Below, one piece after another: positions 56,364 to 64,000 of a stretch of 64,000 bases of DNA. The position numbers and the translations under genes are program-made. Origin of the DNA: an uncultured Rhizobiaceae bacterium (GTDB taxonomy: Bacteria > Pseudomonadota > Alphaproteobacteria > Rhizobiales > Rhizobiaceae); contig CATOTF010000002.1 of the NCBI GenBank assembly GCA_951813045.1, positions 4,386,354-4,450,353 of the forward strand, in the 5' to 3' direction. Under the pieces are notes generated by a model. That model was not told the DNA's origin. It saw only the letters and a program-made list of their open reading frames with translations, and ran no database searches. The number at the start of each line of letters is the position of its first letter. Position 1 is the first letter of the stretch.

Positions 56364-57977
56364 ATGACCGAACGACTTCCAGAAGAGGTAGACGACACGC
56401 TGTGGGCAGAAGCCTGTCGCCGTGCGTCCGCGATACACTGGTTCCTGTTGTCCAGTTCCGGTGAGTCAACCGTGGCCGCTATTAGCGATCTTGCATCCGA
56501 ATTGCAGGTCAGCCAAGCGACGACCTACCGCTTGCTAAGGCGGTTTCGGGCGGACGGAACCGTAATGTCGCTTGTTGAAACCAAGCGGGGACGTCCGACG
56601 GGGCATCGCGCTTTGGATGCTCAGCGCGAAGAGATCATCGAGAAGGCGATCCGCACGTACTATCTGAAACCTACCCGGCCAACGGTCTCGCAGTTGGTGC
56701 GGGACATTAAAACGAATTGCGCCGAAGTAGGATTGAAGCCACCACATCGTCGAACGATCGAGCGGCGTCTAGGAGACCTGGACCTGCGCCACCGGGCAAT
56801 ACGTCGCGGCGAAACGCAGACCATAAAAGCAACAATGCCTGTCCCGGGAACACTGAGCACCAATCGACCCCTAGAGATCGTTCAGGTTGACCACACGAAG
56901 GCCGACATCTTTGTCGTCGATGAGAAATCCCGAGAACCGATCGGACGACCCTGGCTAACCTTGGCCATGGATGTCTTCAGTCGTATGGTGACGGGGTTCT
57001 ACCTGACCATGGATGCGCCATCCCGGCTTTCGACGAGCCTCTGCCTGCTGCATTCGGTATATGACAAGACTGCCTGGCTAAAAGCGCGCGAGATCGAAGA
57101 GCCCTGGCCCGTGGCCGGCCTTCCGAAAAGGATTCATGTGGACAACGGCGCGGATTTCCGGAGTCGCGCGTTCAAGCGTGGCTGCGAGAATGCGGGCATT
57201 GCGATCGACTGGCGGCCACCGGGTACACCGCGCTTCGGCGGACATATCGAGCGGCTGATCGGCACCCAAATGGGACGACTGCACCTTTTGCCCGGTACGA
57301 CATTCAGCAACGCTCAGGACCTCGCGGAGTATGATTCAAAGAAACATGCGGCGCTGACCTTACGTGAGTTGGAGCGTTATATCGCTCTCGACATTGTCGG
57401 GTCCTATCATCAATCCATCCACAGTTCGCTGAGCCGCCCTCCCCTTGCCGTCTGGCGGGACCACGAAGGTGAGACCCCTCTGCGGCTGCCGGAGGATCGA
57501 CTGCAGTTCTGGATCTCTTTCCTGCCAGAGCAGGAACGGACTTTACGCCCGACCGGCATCCATCTGTTTGATCTGCGCTACTGGTCTCCCGCGCTCAGCG
57601 CCGATGTCGGCCGGACAGAGCGGCGGCTTCTGGTGAAATATGACCCGCGAGACATGTCGCGTGTCTTCGTGCGGCGGCCCTCGGGCAACTTCGTTGAAGC
57701 CCGGTATGCGGACCTGACCCTGGCACCCATTTCCCTGCACGAAGCTTTGACGGCGCGTCGCACCCTGCGTGAGAAAGGGCGGCGGGAAGTCGACAGCCGC
57801 GCGGTCGTGAGGACCGCGCTTGAACAGCGGAAGTTGGTTGACGAGGCCGTAAACAGAACCGCTGCCGCGCGGCGCGGCAAGGCTCAACCGAGGCGGGGCG
57901 GTGACCTCCGGGACACGGGCACACTCCGTGGTGTCGACTCCAGCCAACCGGTGCCTTTTGTTGAGGACAGCGAATGA
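56364..57977 (+). CDS. tniA: TniA/TnsB-like DDE transposase
   Basis: Same protein as at 33611, catalytic triad intact. Confidence 0.92.
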   Translation: MTERLPEEVDDTLWAEACRRASAIHWFLLSSSGESTVAAISDLASELQVSQATTYRLLRRFRADGTVMSLVETKRGRPTGHRALDAQREEIIEKAIRTYYLKPTRPTVSQLVRDIKTNCAEVGLKPPHRRTIERRLGDLDLRHRAIRRGETQTIKATMPVPGTLSTNRPLEIVQVDHTKADIFVVDEKSREPIGRPWLTLAMDVFSRMVTGFYLTMDAPSRLSTSLCLLHSVYDKTAWLKAREIEEPWPVAGLPKRIHVDNGADFRSRAFKRGCENAGIAIDWRPPGTPRFGGHIERLIGTQMGRLHLLPGTTFSNAQDLAEYDSKKHAALTLRELERYIALDIVGSYHQSIHSSLSRPPLAVWRDHEGETPLRLPEDRLQFWISFLPEQERTLRPTGIHLFDLRYWSPALSADVGRTERRLLVKYDPRDMSRVFVRRPSGNFVEARYADLTLAPISLHEALTARRTLREKGRREVDSRAVVRTALEQRKLVDEAVNRTAAARRGKAQPRRGGDLRDTGTLRGVDSSQPVPFVEDSE

Positions 57978-57989
57978 GCTGGAGCTAAA

Positions 57990-58834
57990 ATGACGAACGA
58001 TCACCCTCATCTGACCGCCGACGCGGCGGCCCTGCTGTCTGAACCCCAGGCAGGACGCATTCGCGCCATCAGGTCCCGCCGTTGGATTCTCTACCCTCGC
58101 GCGAAGTTAGCCCTCGATCGCCTCGAGGCGCTCCTTGATCATCCGAGAGGCCCCCGCATGCCGTCTGTCGCGATCTATGGCGATAGCGGGATGGGCAAGA
58201 CCATGATCATGCAACGCTTCCGTGACCAGCATCCACCACATCTTGATCGCCGGACCGGCATTCTGAAGACACCGGTCCTGGCCATGGAAATGGTCAGCCG
58301 CCCGGAGAACGGCGGTTCTATGGCGAACTGCTTTCCCTCCTCGGCGCGCCCCAGGCACCGCGGGCCGATATTGCCCAGATGGAACAGGCGACCATGCGGA
58401 TCATGAAGGCCATCGGCGTCCAGGTGCTGGTCATCGACGAGGTTCACAACATCCTCGCCGGGACCTATCGAGAGCAACGTATCGTGCTCAACATGCTACG
58501 CTTTCTGAGCAATCGGCTCCAAATGTCACTGGTCTGCTTCGGCGTGAGCGACGCTCGGGAAGCCATCGGCGGTGACGTTCAACTTGCGCGCCGCTTCGAG
58601 CAACTCACCCTAAACCGTTGGGCCGCCAACGAGGACTTCGAGACGTTGATCGCGTCGATCCTGCGCAATACTCCATTGCGGCGATCCTCTGTGCTAACGC
58701 CGAAATCGCTTCAGCGCATTCTGCAGATCACGGTCGGCATCACGGCCAACATCTTCCGGATGCTGGGTAGTCTTGCGATAGAGTCCATCGAAAGCGGTAC
58801 TGAACACATCACCGACAGCGCGGTCGAAGAGTGA
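57990..58834 (+). pseudogene. tniB: TniB/TnsC-like ATPase with frameshift
   Basis: Same sequence and same shift as at 35237-36081. Confidence 0.8.
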
Positions 58835-58866
58835 GTGCCTGCATTTGATAACGAGGCGGTCTTCGC

Positions 58867-59718
58867 ATGACGGGGCCTCTGCCCGTCTCCTCGCCACCCC
58901 TGCTCGGCGAACTCCTGTCATCCTGGATCAGTCGCCACGCGGACTTCTATGGGGTCACGCCGTTAACCATGCTGCGCCATGGACTACCGGAGGCGATATC
59001 CCTTGGAGCAATCGATCTTTCTCTGGCGAAAGCCCAGGCGAACCGGATTGCGGGGATGTTCGGCGCCAGCCCGAAACTTGTACGCAGCCTGAGCTTCGCG
59101 GACGCCCCAAGAATCGCTCACAGGTTCATCGCCAAGAGTCCGACACAACGTTGCGCATGTTGCCTTCAAACCGATGTTGGCCCACTGCCAGTCCTTCGAA
59201 GCGAATTGCAAGGATGGCGGATCACTTGCCCGCACTGTGGGGTACCTTACCAGGAAAAGACCACCAGCGATGGCGATCGGACGTTTGCACAATATCGCGC
59301 GGCAGCACGTCGAGGTGAGACCTTGTTGGATAACCACGCAGAGCGCAGCTTGGAAACATGGCTCCCACCACTGGAGATCGCGCGGCTTCTGCTCATGCGC
59401 CGCATCCCCTGGCCGCCCCCGCGTGACGGCGATCTCTGGCGCTACCGACTCCTCGGCGCCATCGTTCCCGATTTAGATGCCATACTCGCCAAGGAGACCG
59501 CGTTTCCATACTCGCCAAAACACCCCATCCTGCCGCTACACATCCGTCCCGCGCTCCTGGCAGGCGTGACGATCATCAACCGCGCAGGGCCACCGATGCT
59601 GAAGATGCTGCAAGGGCACATGATGGGAGACAACAAGAACCGATTTGTCATGGCGACCGACCATTTGGTAACCCCGGCGATCGAGTGGGGACCACCCCAG
59701 CAGTTCCAACTGATATGA
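58867..59718 (+). CDS. tniQ: TniQ-family protein
   Basis: Same protein as at 36114. Confidence 0.88.
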   Translation: MTGPLPVSSPPLLGELLSSWISRHADFYGVTPLTMLRHGLPEAISLGAIDLSLAKAQANRIAGMFGASPKLVRSLSFADAPRIAHRFIAKSPTQRCACCLQTDVGPLPVLRSELQGWRITCPHCGVPYQEKTTSDGDRTFAQYRAAARRGETLLDNHAERSLETWLPPLEIARLLLMRRIPWPPPRDGDLWRYRLLGAIVPDLDAILAKETAFPYSPKHPILPLHIRPALLAGVTIINRAGPPMLKMLQGHMMGDNKNRFVMATDHLVTPAIEWGPPQQFQLI

Positions 59719-59732
59719 GAACTGGACCCGAT

Positions 59733-59800
59733 GATTCTCAGATTAAAGTGCCAAATTTTTTCGAAACGACCGCATTCTCACATTTATGTGCTAAGTGACA
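59733..59800 (-). repeat. Transposon right end with two repeated sites
   Basis: Second copy of 36980-37047. Confidence 0.7.
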
Positions 59801-59920
59801 GGAGTTTCCTAAGTTGGAATTTGCCCCTGAAGAACCACGAACGATGCATGTTTAGCATTCGCGTGGATATTTAATGATGCGTGTCGTGTGCCTAGCACTC
59901 ATGGCAGTTTAAGAGAACTA

Positions 59921-59949
59921 TTGACACGTACGGCGTTATACCGTACACA
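59921..59949 (+). promoter_or_regulatory. Toxin-antitoxin promoter/operator
   Basis: Second copy of 37168-37196. Confidence 0.7.
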
Positions 59950-59969
59950 TAGAGGTTAAGGAGAATGAA

Positions 59970-60278
59970 ATGTTTGCGATTGAAACAGTCACCCCGACAG
60001 CGGGTAAGATGGAAGCGCGTAAAGAGTTGCGTATGCATCGTGCAGATGAAGAACGTATTCGGGCTGCTGCTGCAGCAACCGGCCTACAAGAAGCTGACTT
60101 TATCCGTCAAGCTGCGCTTTTGCGTGTTCAAGAAATAGAGCAACGCGTTTCATTGTCCGTTCTACCAGTAGAGGCGTTTGATGCGTTCAAGGGCGCAGTT
60201 GAATCTTCTGGCAAGGTCGTGCCTGGCTTGCGAAAAGCCGCAGAGGCATCGAAAGGCCTTCTCAAGGATGCCAGCTGA
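59970..60278 (+). CDS. DUF1778 (TacA-like) antitoxin
   Basis: Second copy of 37217-37525. Confidence 0.85.
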   Translation: MFAIETVTPTAGKMEARKELRMHRADEERIRAAAAATGLQEADFIRQAALLRVQEIEQRVSLSVLPVEAFDAFKGAVESSGKVVPGLRKAAEASKGLLKDAS

Positions 60279-60978
60279 TGCAACCGCACCTGCCGCTAAT
60301 CTAACACTCGCGACATTTAACAAAAAAGCTCATGACCGCAGCCAATTTAGTTGTGGTTTTGAGCCAATCGACAATTTTCTCAAATCGTCTCTGACAGACC
60401 AGATAAAAGCTGGGATGGTCACAGCGTGGATCGCTACTGCCGAAGACGATCCAGCTGTGCTCGGGTTCTATACGCTCGGCGCAATGGCTGTCCGATCCGA
60501 GTTCGGTCCTGCGAAATGGCAACGTGCCAGGGTTCCAGATGTGCCTGTTATCTACATCCGCGCAGTCGCCGTTCGAAAGGATATTCAGGGGAAAGGCCTT
60601 GGCTCAGCTCTTGTTATCGACGCTATGAAACGGTGTGACGTCATCTCCGAGCAGATGGGTGCGGCCGCAATTGTATTGGATGTCCTGGAAGACGAGGCGT
60701 TTGAAAAAAGATGGGCATTCTATGCGGACCTCGGTTTTGAACCTCTAGGTGATCCAGATAACAAACATCGTGTGTTTATCTCGATGGCCGATGTACGATC
60801 CACTCTCGGAGCGAAGGTGACGACGGAAAATGGACCAAGCAGACAGACTGGAACACAGTCAACGTCTTCTCCGAAGCAACCGACCACGCGTTGGAGATCT
60901 TCCCGCGGGACAGACGACTCACTCGCAAAGAGGACGGCTTCAACACTGCCCATCCATTCGCGCCACCGAAGATTGTGA
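60268..60978 (+). CDS. GNAT toxin (TacT-like) with foreign C-terminal extension
   Basis: Second copy of 37515-38225, again ending in the IS21 terminus. Confidence 0.8.
   Translation: MPADATAPAANLTLATFNKKAHDRSQFSCGFEPIDNFLKSSLTDQIKAGMVTAWIATAEDDPAVLGFYTLGAMAVRSEFGPAKWQRARVPDVPVIYIRAVAVRKDIQGKGLGSALVIDAMKRCDVISEQMGAAAIVLDVLEDEAFEKRWAFYADLGFEPLGDPDNKHRVFISMADVRSTLGAKVTTENGPSRQTGTQSTSSPKQPTTRWRSSRGTDDSLAKRTASTLPIHSRHRRL
60879..60973 (-). pseudogene. scpB fragment, left side of IS21
   Basis: Second copy of 38126-38220; continues at 63442 after IS21 removal. Confidence 0.8.
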
Positions 60979-61082
60979 ATCCCGGAGACAAAATGACCAC
61001 AGAAATGGTTGGGTAATCTGACCGTCGCGGAGTAAAATTCCGCACTCTGACACCTTGTGCTTGTGAGTATTAGGTGGGGAAG

Positions 61083-62582
61083 ATGTATTCTGTGGATTTG
61101 TATAGTCGGGTGCGTCGAGCGTGCCATGTGGATGGGAAGAACAATAGCGAGGTGGCCCGTTTGTTCGGGATTGATCGCAAAACCGTGGCGAAGATCCTGA
61201 AGCACTCGGTTCCGCCCGGTTATCAAAGAACGACCGCGCCTGTTCGCCCGAAGTTGGATCCGTTTGTTGGGATAATTGATCAGATCCTGAAAGACGACAA
61301 AAAGGTCATCAAAAAGCAACGGCACACAGCCAAGCGTATTCATGCGCGGTTACGGGATGAGCACGGGTTCACTGGCGGGATCACCATTGTCACTGATTAT
61401 GTGCGTGAGAAGCAAAGACGAACCCAGGAGGTGTTTGTTCCTCTGGTTCACGCGCCCGGCCATGCTCAGGTCGATTTTGGTGAGACGTTCGGCGTGATCG
61501 ACGGTGTCGAACGCAAGCTGCATTACATCGCTATATCGTTGCCGCATTCGGATGCGTTCTTCATGAAGGCGTATCCGGCGGAAACAACAGAAGCCTTCTG
61601 TGACGGTCACAATGCTGCGTTTGCTTTCTTCGGCGGTGTGCCGTTGTCGATGCTCTACGACAACACCGTGATTGCAGTTGCAAAGATCCTGGGCGGTGGC
61701 AAACGGATACGCACGAGAACTTTCTCAGAGCTACAATCGCACTATCTGTTTGAGGATAAGTTTGGTCGCCCTGGCAAAGGCAATGATAAAGGGAATGTCG
61801 AAGGCGTCATTGGTTACGGTCGCAGGAACTTTCTCATCCCAGCCCCACGGTTCGACAGCTTTGATGCCTTGAACGCCTGGTTGGAAGAATGCTGCCTGAA
61901 GCGTCAGGATGATGTTGTTCGCGGACATGGTGAGAGTATTGGTGAACGATTGCTGAGAGACCTGGACGCGCTGATGGCATTGCCCCCAACGCCATACGAC
62001 GCGTGTGAAAAGTTTAGCACGCGGGCAACGTCAATCTCGATGATCCGCTACCGCAATAATGATTACTCCGTTCCTGTCGCCTTTGCCCATCATGAGGTTC
62101 AGGTTCGCGGTTACATCCATGAGGTTGTGATTGGCAGTGGAACCGAGATTATTGCCCGCCATCGTCGGTCTTATGAGAAGGCAGACATGATCTTCGACCC
62201 GCTTCACTATCTGCCCTTGCTGGAACAAAAGGTAGGTGCTCTCGATCAGGCGGCACCATTGCAAGGCTGGGGTTTACCCGATGCATTTGCGATCCTTCAT
62301 CGTTTATTAGAAGCCCGCATGGGTAAGGCGGGAAAACGCGAGTATGTTCAGATCCTGCGTCTGCTGGAAACTTTTGAGCTGGAGCACGTTCACGCCGCAA
62401 TCCAACAAGCTTTGGATCTGGGTGCCATTGGCTATGATGCGATCAAGCACCTTATTCTGTGCCGGATCGAGCGGCGACCGCCCAGGCTTGATCTCGACAT
62501 CTACCCCTATTTGCCCAAAGCGGTGGTCGAGACGACAAAACCTGCCAGCTATGCCGTGCTGTTGTCGGAGGCGGCAGCATGA
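61083..62582 (+). CDS. istA: IS21 transposase IstA
   Basis: Same protein as at 12440. Confidence 0.92.
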   Translation: MYSVDLYSRVRRACHVDGKNNSEVARLFGIDRKTVAKILKHSVPPGYQRTTAPVRPKLDPFVGIIDQILKDDKKVIKKQRHTAKRIHARLRDEHGFTGGITIVTDYVREKQRRTQEVFVPLVHAPGHAQVDFGETFGVIDGVERKLHYIAISLPHSDAFFMKAYPAETTEAFCDGHNAAFAFFGGVPLSMLYDNTVIAVAKILGGGKRIRTRTFSELQSHYLFEDKFGRPGKGNDKGNVEGVIGYGRRNFLIPAPRFDSFDALNAWLEECCLKRQDDVVRGHGESIGERLLRDLDALMALPPTPYDACEKFSTRATSISMIRYRNNDYSVPVAFAHHEVQVRGYIHEVVIGSGTEIIARHRRSYEKADMIFDPLHYLPLLEQKVGALDQAAPLQGWGLPDAFAILHRLLEARMGKAGKREYVQILRLLETFELEHVHAAIQQALDLGAIGYDAIKHLILCRIERRPPRLDLDIYPYLPKAVVETTKPASYAVLLSEAAA

Positions 62583-63355
62583 ACGACACTGTTACCGATA
62601 CACCGCAAGTTCTACTCAAACATCATCTGACCAAACTTCGGCTGCCAACCTTCCAGAGTGAATATACCAAACAGGCCCAACAATGTGCCGCTGAGAATAA
62701 GGATCATGTCCAATATCTCCTGCGGTTATGTGAGTTGGAGCTGATTGAACGTGAGCGCCGAATGGTGGAGCGACGCATCAAAGCTGCGAAGTTCCCGGCA
62801 ACCAAGAGCCTCGACAGCTTTGACTTCAAAACGATCCCGTCAGTGAACAAGGTGCTCGTGATGGAACTGGCCCGTTGCGAGTACGCTGCGAAACGCCAAA
62901 ACATCATCGCGTTAGGACCAAGTGGAACCGGCAAAACCCATGTTGCCCTCGGCCTTGGACTGGCTGCCTGCCAAAAGGGGATGAAAGTCCGCTTCACCAC
63001 GGCTGCTGCACTGGTTCATGAGATGATCGAGGCCGTTGATGAACGTCGCTTGCAACGGCATCAAAAACAACTGGCAGCTCAAGACCTGCTGATCATTGAC
63101 GAACTGGGCTTCGTCCCTCTCTCCAAAACCGGGGCGGAGTTGCTGTTCGAAGTAATCAGCCAACGGTATGAACGCGGTTCCATCATCATCACATCCAATC
63201 TACCATTCGACGAATGGACAGAGGTCTTCGGATCAGAACGCCTAACGGGCGCAATACTCGACCGGCTGACACACCACGTCCACATCCTGGAGATGAATGG
63301 TGAAAGCTACAGGTTGCACCAGAGCCGAAAACAAAAATCTGTTCAAATCAACTGA
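62579..63355 (+). CDS. istB: IS21 helper ATPase IstB
   Basis: Same protein as at 13936. Confidence 0.92.
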   Translation: MNDTVTDTPQVLLKHHLTKLRLPTFQSEYTKQAQQCAAENKDHVQYLLRLCELELIERERRMVERRIKAAKFPATKSLDSFDFKTIPSVNKVLVMELARCEYAAKRQNIIALGPSGTGKTHVALGLGLAACQKGMKVRFTTAAALVHEMIEAVDERRLQRHQKQLAAQDLLIIDELGFVPLSKTGAELLFEVISQRYERGSIIITSNLPFDEWTEVFGSERLTGAILDRLTHHVHILEMNGESYRLHQSRKQKSVQIN

Positions 63356-63441
63356 CACTAAACCAGATCAAAAACACAAACGTCCCAAAATCTGGCCAAT
63401 TTTACTCCGGGATCAAGACCCATTTTAGGCTGGGATTGACA

Positions 63442-63499
63442 GAAGATCGGCGGGAAGGTCCTCCATTTCGAGATCAAGTAGTGGTGCGTGATCAGTCAT
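63442..63499 (-). pseudogene. scpB first codons
   Basis: Third copy of 14799-14856. Confidence 0.75.
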
Positions 63500-63501
63500 T
63501 G

Positions 63502-63735
63502 TCACACCCAGTACAATCGGAATTTGGATCGGCCGGTCAGTTCATGAACGACACGCAGTTCAACAAGGCGATCACAAAGACGTCGTGCTGCACGCGGGGT
63601 CATTTCTAAACTGGTGCCGCGCGCAGTCGGCGACAGCATGGTTGAGGGCAGTATTGCGTCTTCAGTTTGAAACAGCTCAACTGCTGCATTTGCTCCTTTC
63701 GCGCGCAGCTTGCCGCAACAGGCGCGCAAGGTCAT
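63502..63735 (-). pseudogene. DUF1403 C-terminal fragment
   Basis: Third copy of 14859-15092. Confidence 0.65.
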
Positions 63736-63907
63736 AGGATAAACGCAAAGAACAAAAGTGGCAGACTTTCCGTCCGCCGCGGCAAAACTAAATCGCCGCT
63801 ACAGTGGTCTTATTTGCCACCGCCGTACTCATAGTGATTTGCCCATGATAAGCCTCCTCACAGACGTGAATCACAATACAATCCAAAATAAAACTCATTG
63901 AATCAGG

Positions 63908-64000
63908 TCAAGGGTGGGACGCACTAGTAAAGGCATGATGTTTCTTGTAGTCATCAAACCCCCGTACCATTATAGCCTCTGTTGCAATTGACATTCGCAT
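63908..64000 (-). CDS. Formyltransferase-fold protein, 3' end only
   Basis: Third copy of 15265-15891, cut by the window edge after the last 30 codons. Confidence 0.7.
   Translation of the reverse strand: MRMSIATEAIMVRGFDDYKKHHAFTSASHP

Larger units (their letters stand above)
56207..59800 (+). mobile_element. Compact TniABQ transposon, second copy
   Basis: Identical in layout to 33454-37047, with the same flanks, so it was duplicated with the array and did not transpose. Confidence 0.85.
38221..60973. repeat. Tandem array, unit 2 (22,753 bp)
   Basis: Same order as unit 1, but 17675-21408 is replaced by a 1509-bp IS3 element (43565-45073) and 29376-30287 is absent; these account exactly for the size difference. 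Confidence 0.93.
60974..63441 (+). mobile_element. IS21-family element, copy 5, with target duplication
   Basis: Flanked by GAAGAT on both sides like copy 3. Confidence 0.94.
60974..64000. repeat. Tandem array, unit 3 (start only)
   Basis: Matches 12331-15357 and 38221-41247 to the window end. How far the array extends is not visible. Confidence 0.93.

Overview
The window is alphaproteobacterial in character: a protocatechuate 4,5-cleavage (lig/gal) cluster, DUF1403-scpB gene pairs of the kind I associate with alphaproteobacterial replicons, TniABQ and IS21/IS3/IS5/IS110 elements, and mid-range GC. I cannot name a genus. No tRNA, rRNA, CRISPR array or replication origin was seen.

Left part (1-10,019), ordinary metabolism. 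The 3' end of a metallo-beta-lactamase-fold gene and a secreted DUF1194 protein are followed by two divergent operons. Together they encode a complete protocatechuate meta-cleavage route. LigAB opens the ring, LigC oxidises the semialdehyde to 2-pyrone-4,6-dicarboxylate, LigI opens the lactone, a PrpF-like tautomerase and a GalB-type (PIG-L fold) hydratase process oxalomesaconate, and a LigK-type aldolase yields pyruvate and oxaloacetate. A LysR-type regulator with two N-terminal helix-turn-helix domains sits at the divergent promoter, which carries a clear dyad.

Transition (10,020-12,330). This is a graveyard: a decayed IS3 element, a doubly frameshifted SnoaL/DUF4440-like gene, and a truncated IS3 element joined to a beheaded metallo-beta-lactamase gene.

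Right part (12,331-64,000), a large tandem array. Unit 1 (12,331-38,220, 25,890 bp) is repeated as unit 2 (38,221-60,973, 22,753 bp), and unit 3 starts at 60,974 and runs off the window. Each unit starts with IS21. Unit 1 carries a surface-glycan island (two glycosyltransferases, two formyltransferase-fold proteins, a NodB-like deacetylase, a secreted 596-residue protein, a PAP2/LpxE-like phosphatase). It also holds an ankyrin protein, a HEPN-like gene, a compact TniABQ transposon with unequal terminal repeats, a TacAT-like toxin-antitoxin pair and broken DUF1403-scpB pairs. Unit 2 differs by two deletions that both end exactly at IS3 termini. One removed 3.7 kb (secreted protein, half a glycosyltransferase) and left a 1.5-kb IS3 element; the other removed 0.9 kb (most of the PAP2 gene).

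The most informative detail is the unit junction. The IS21 copies at 38,221 and 60,974 have matching 6-bp target duplications, and removing the IS restores an scpB reading frame running from one unit's end into the next unit's start. The end and start of the unit were therefore contiguous before IS21 arrived, which suggests a circular or already tandem ancestor later joined to the chromosome through a resident IS21. Assembly error must be excluded, because the copies look identical.
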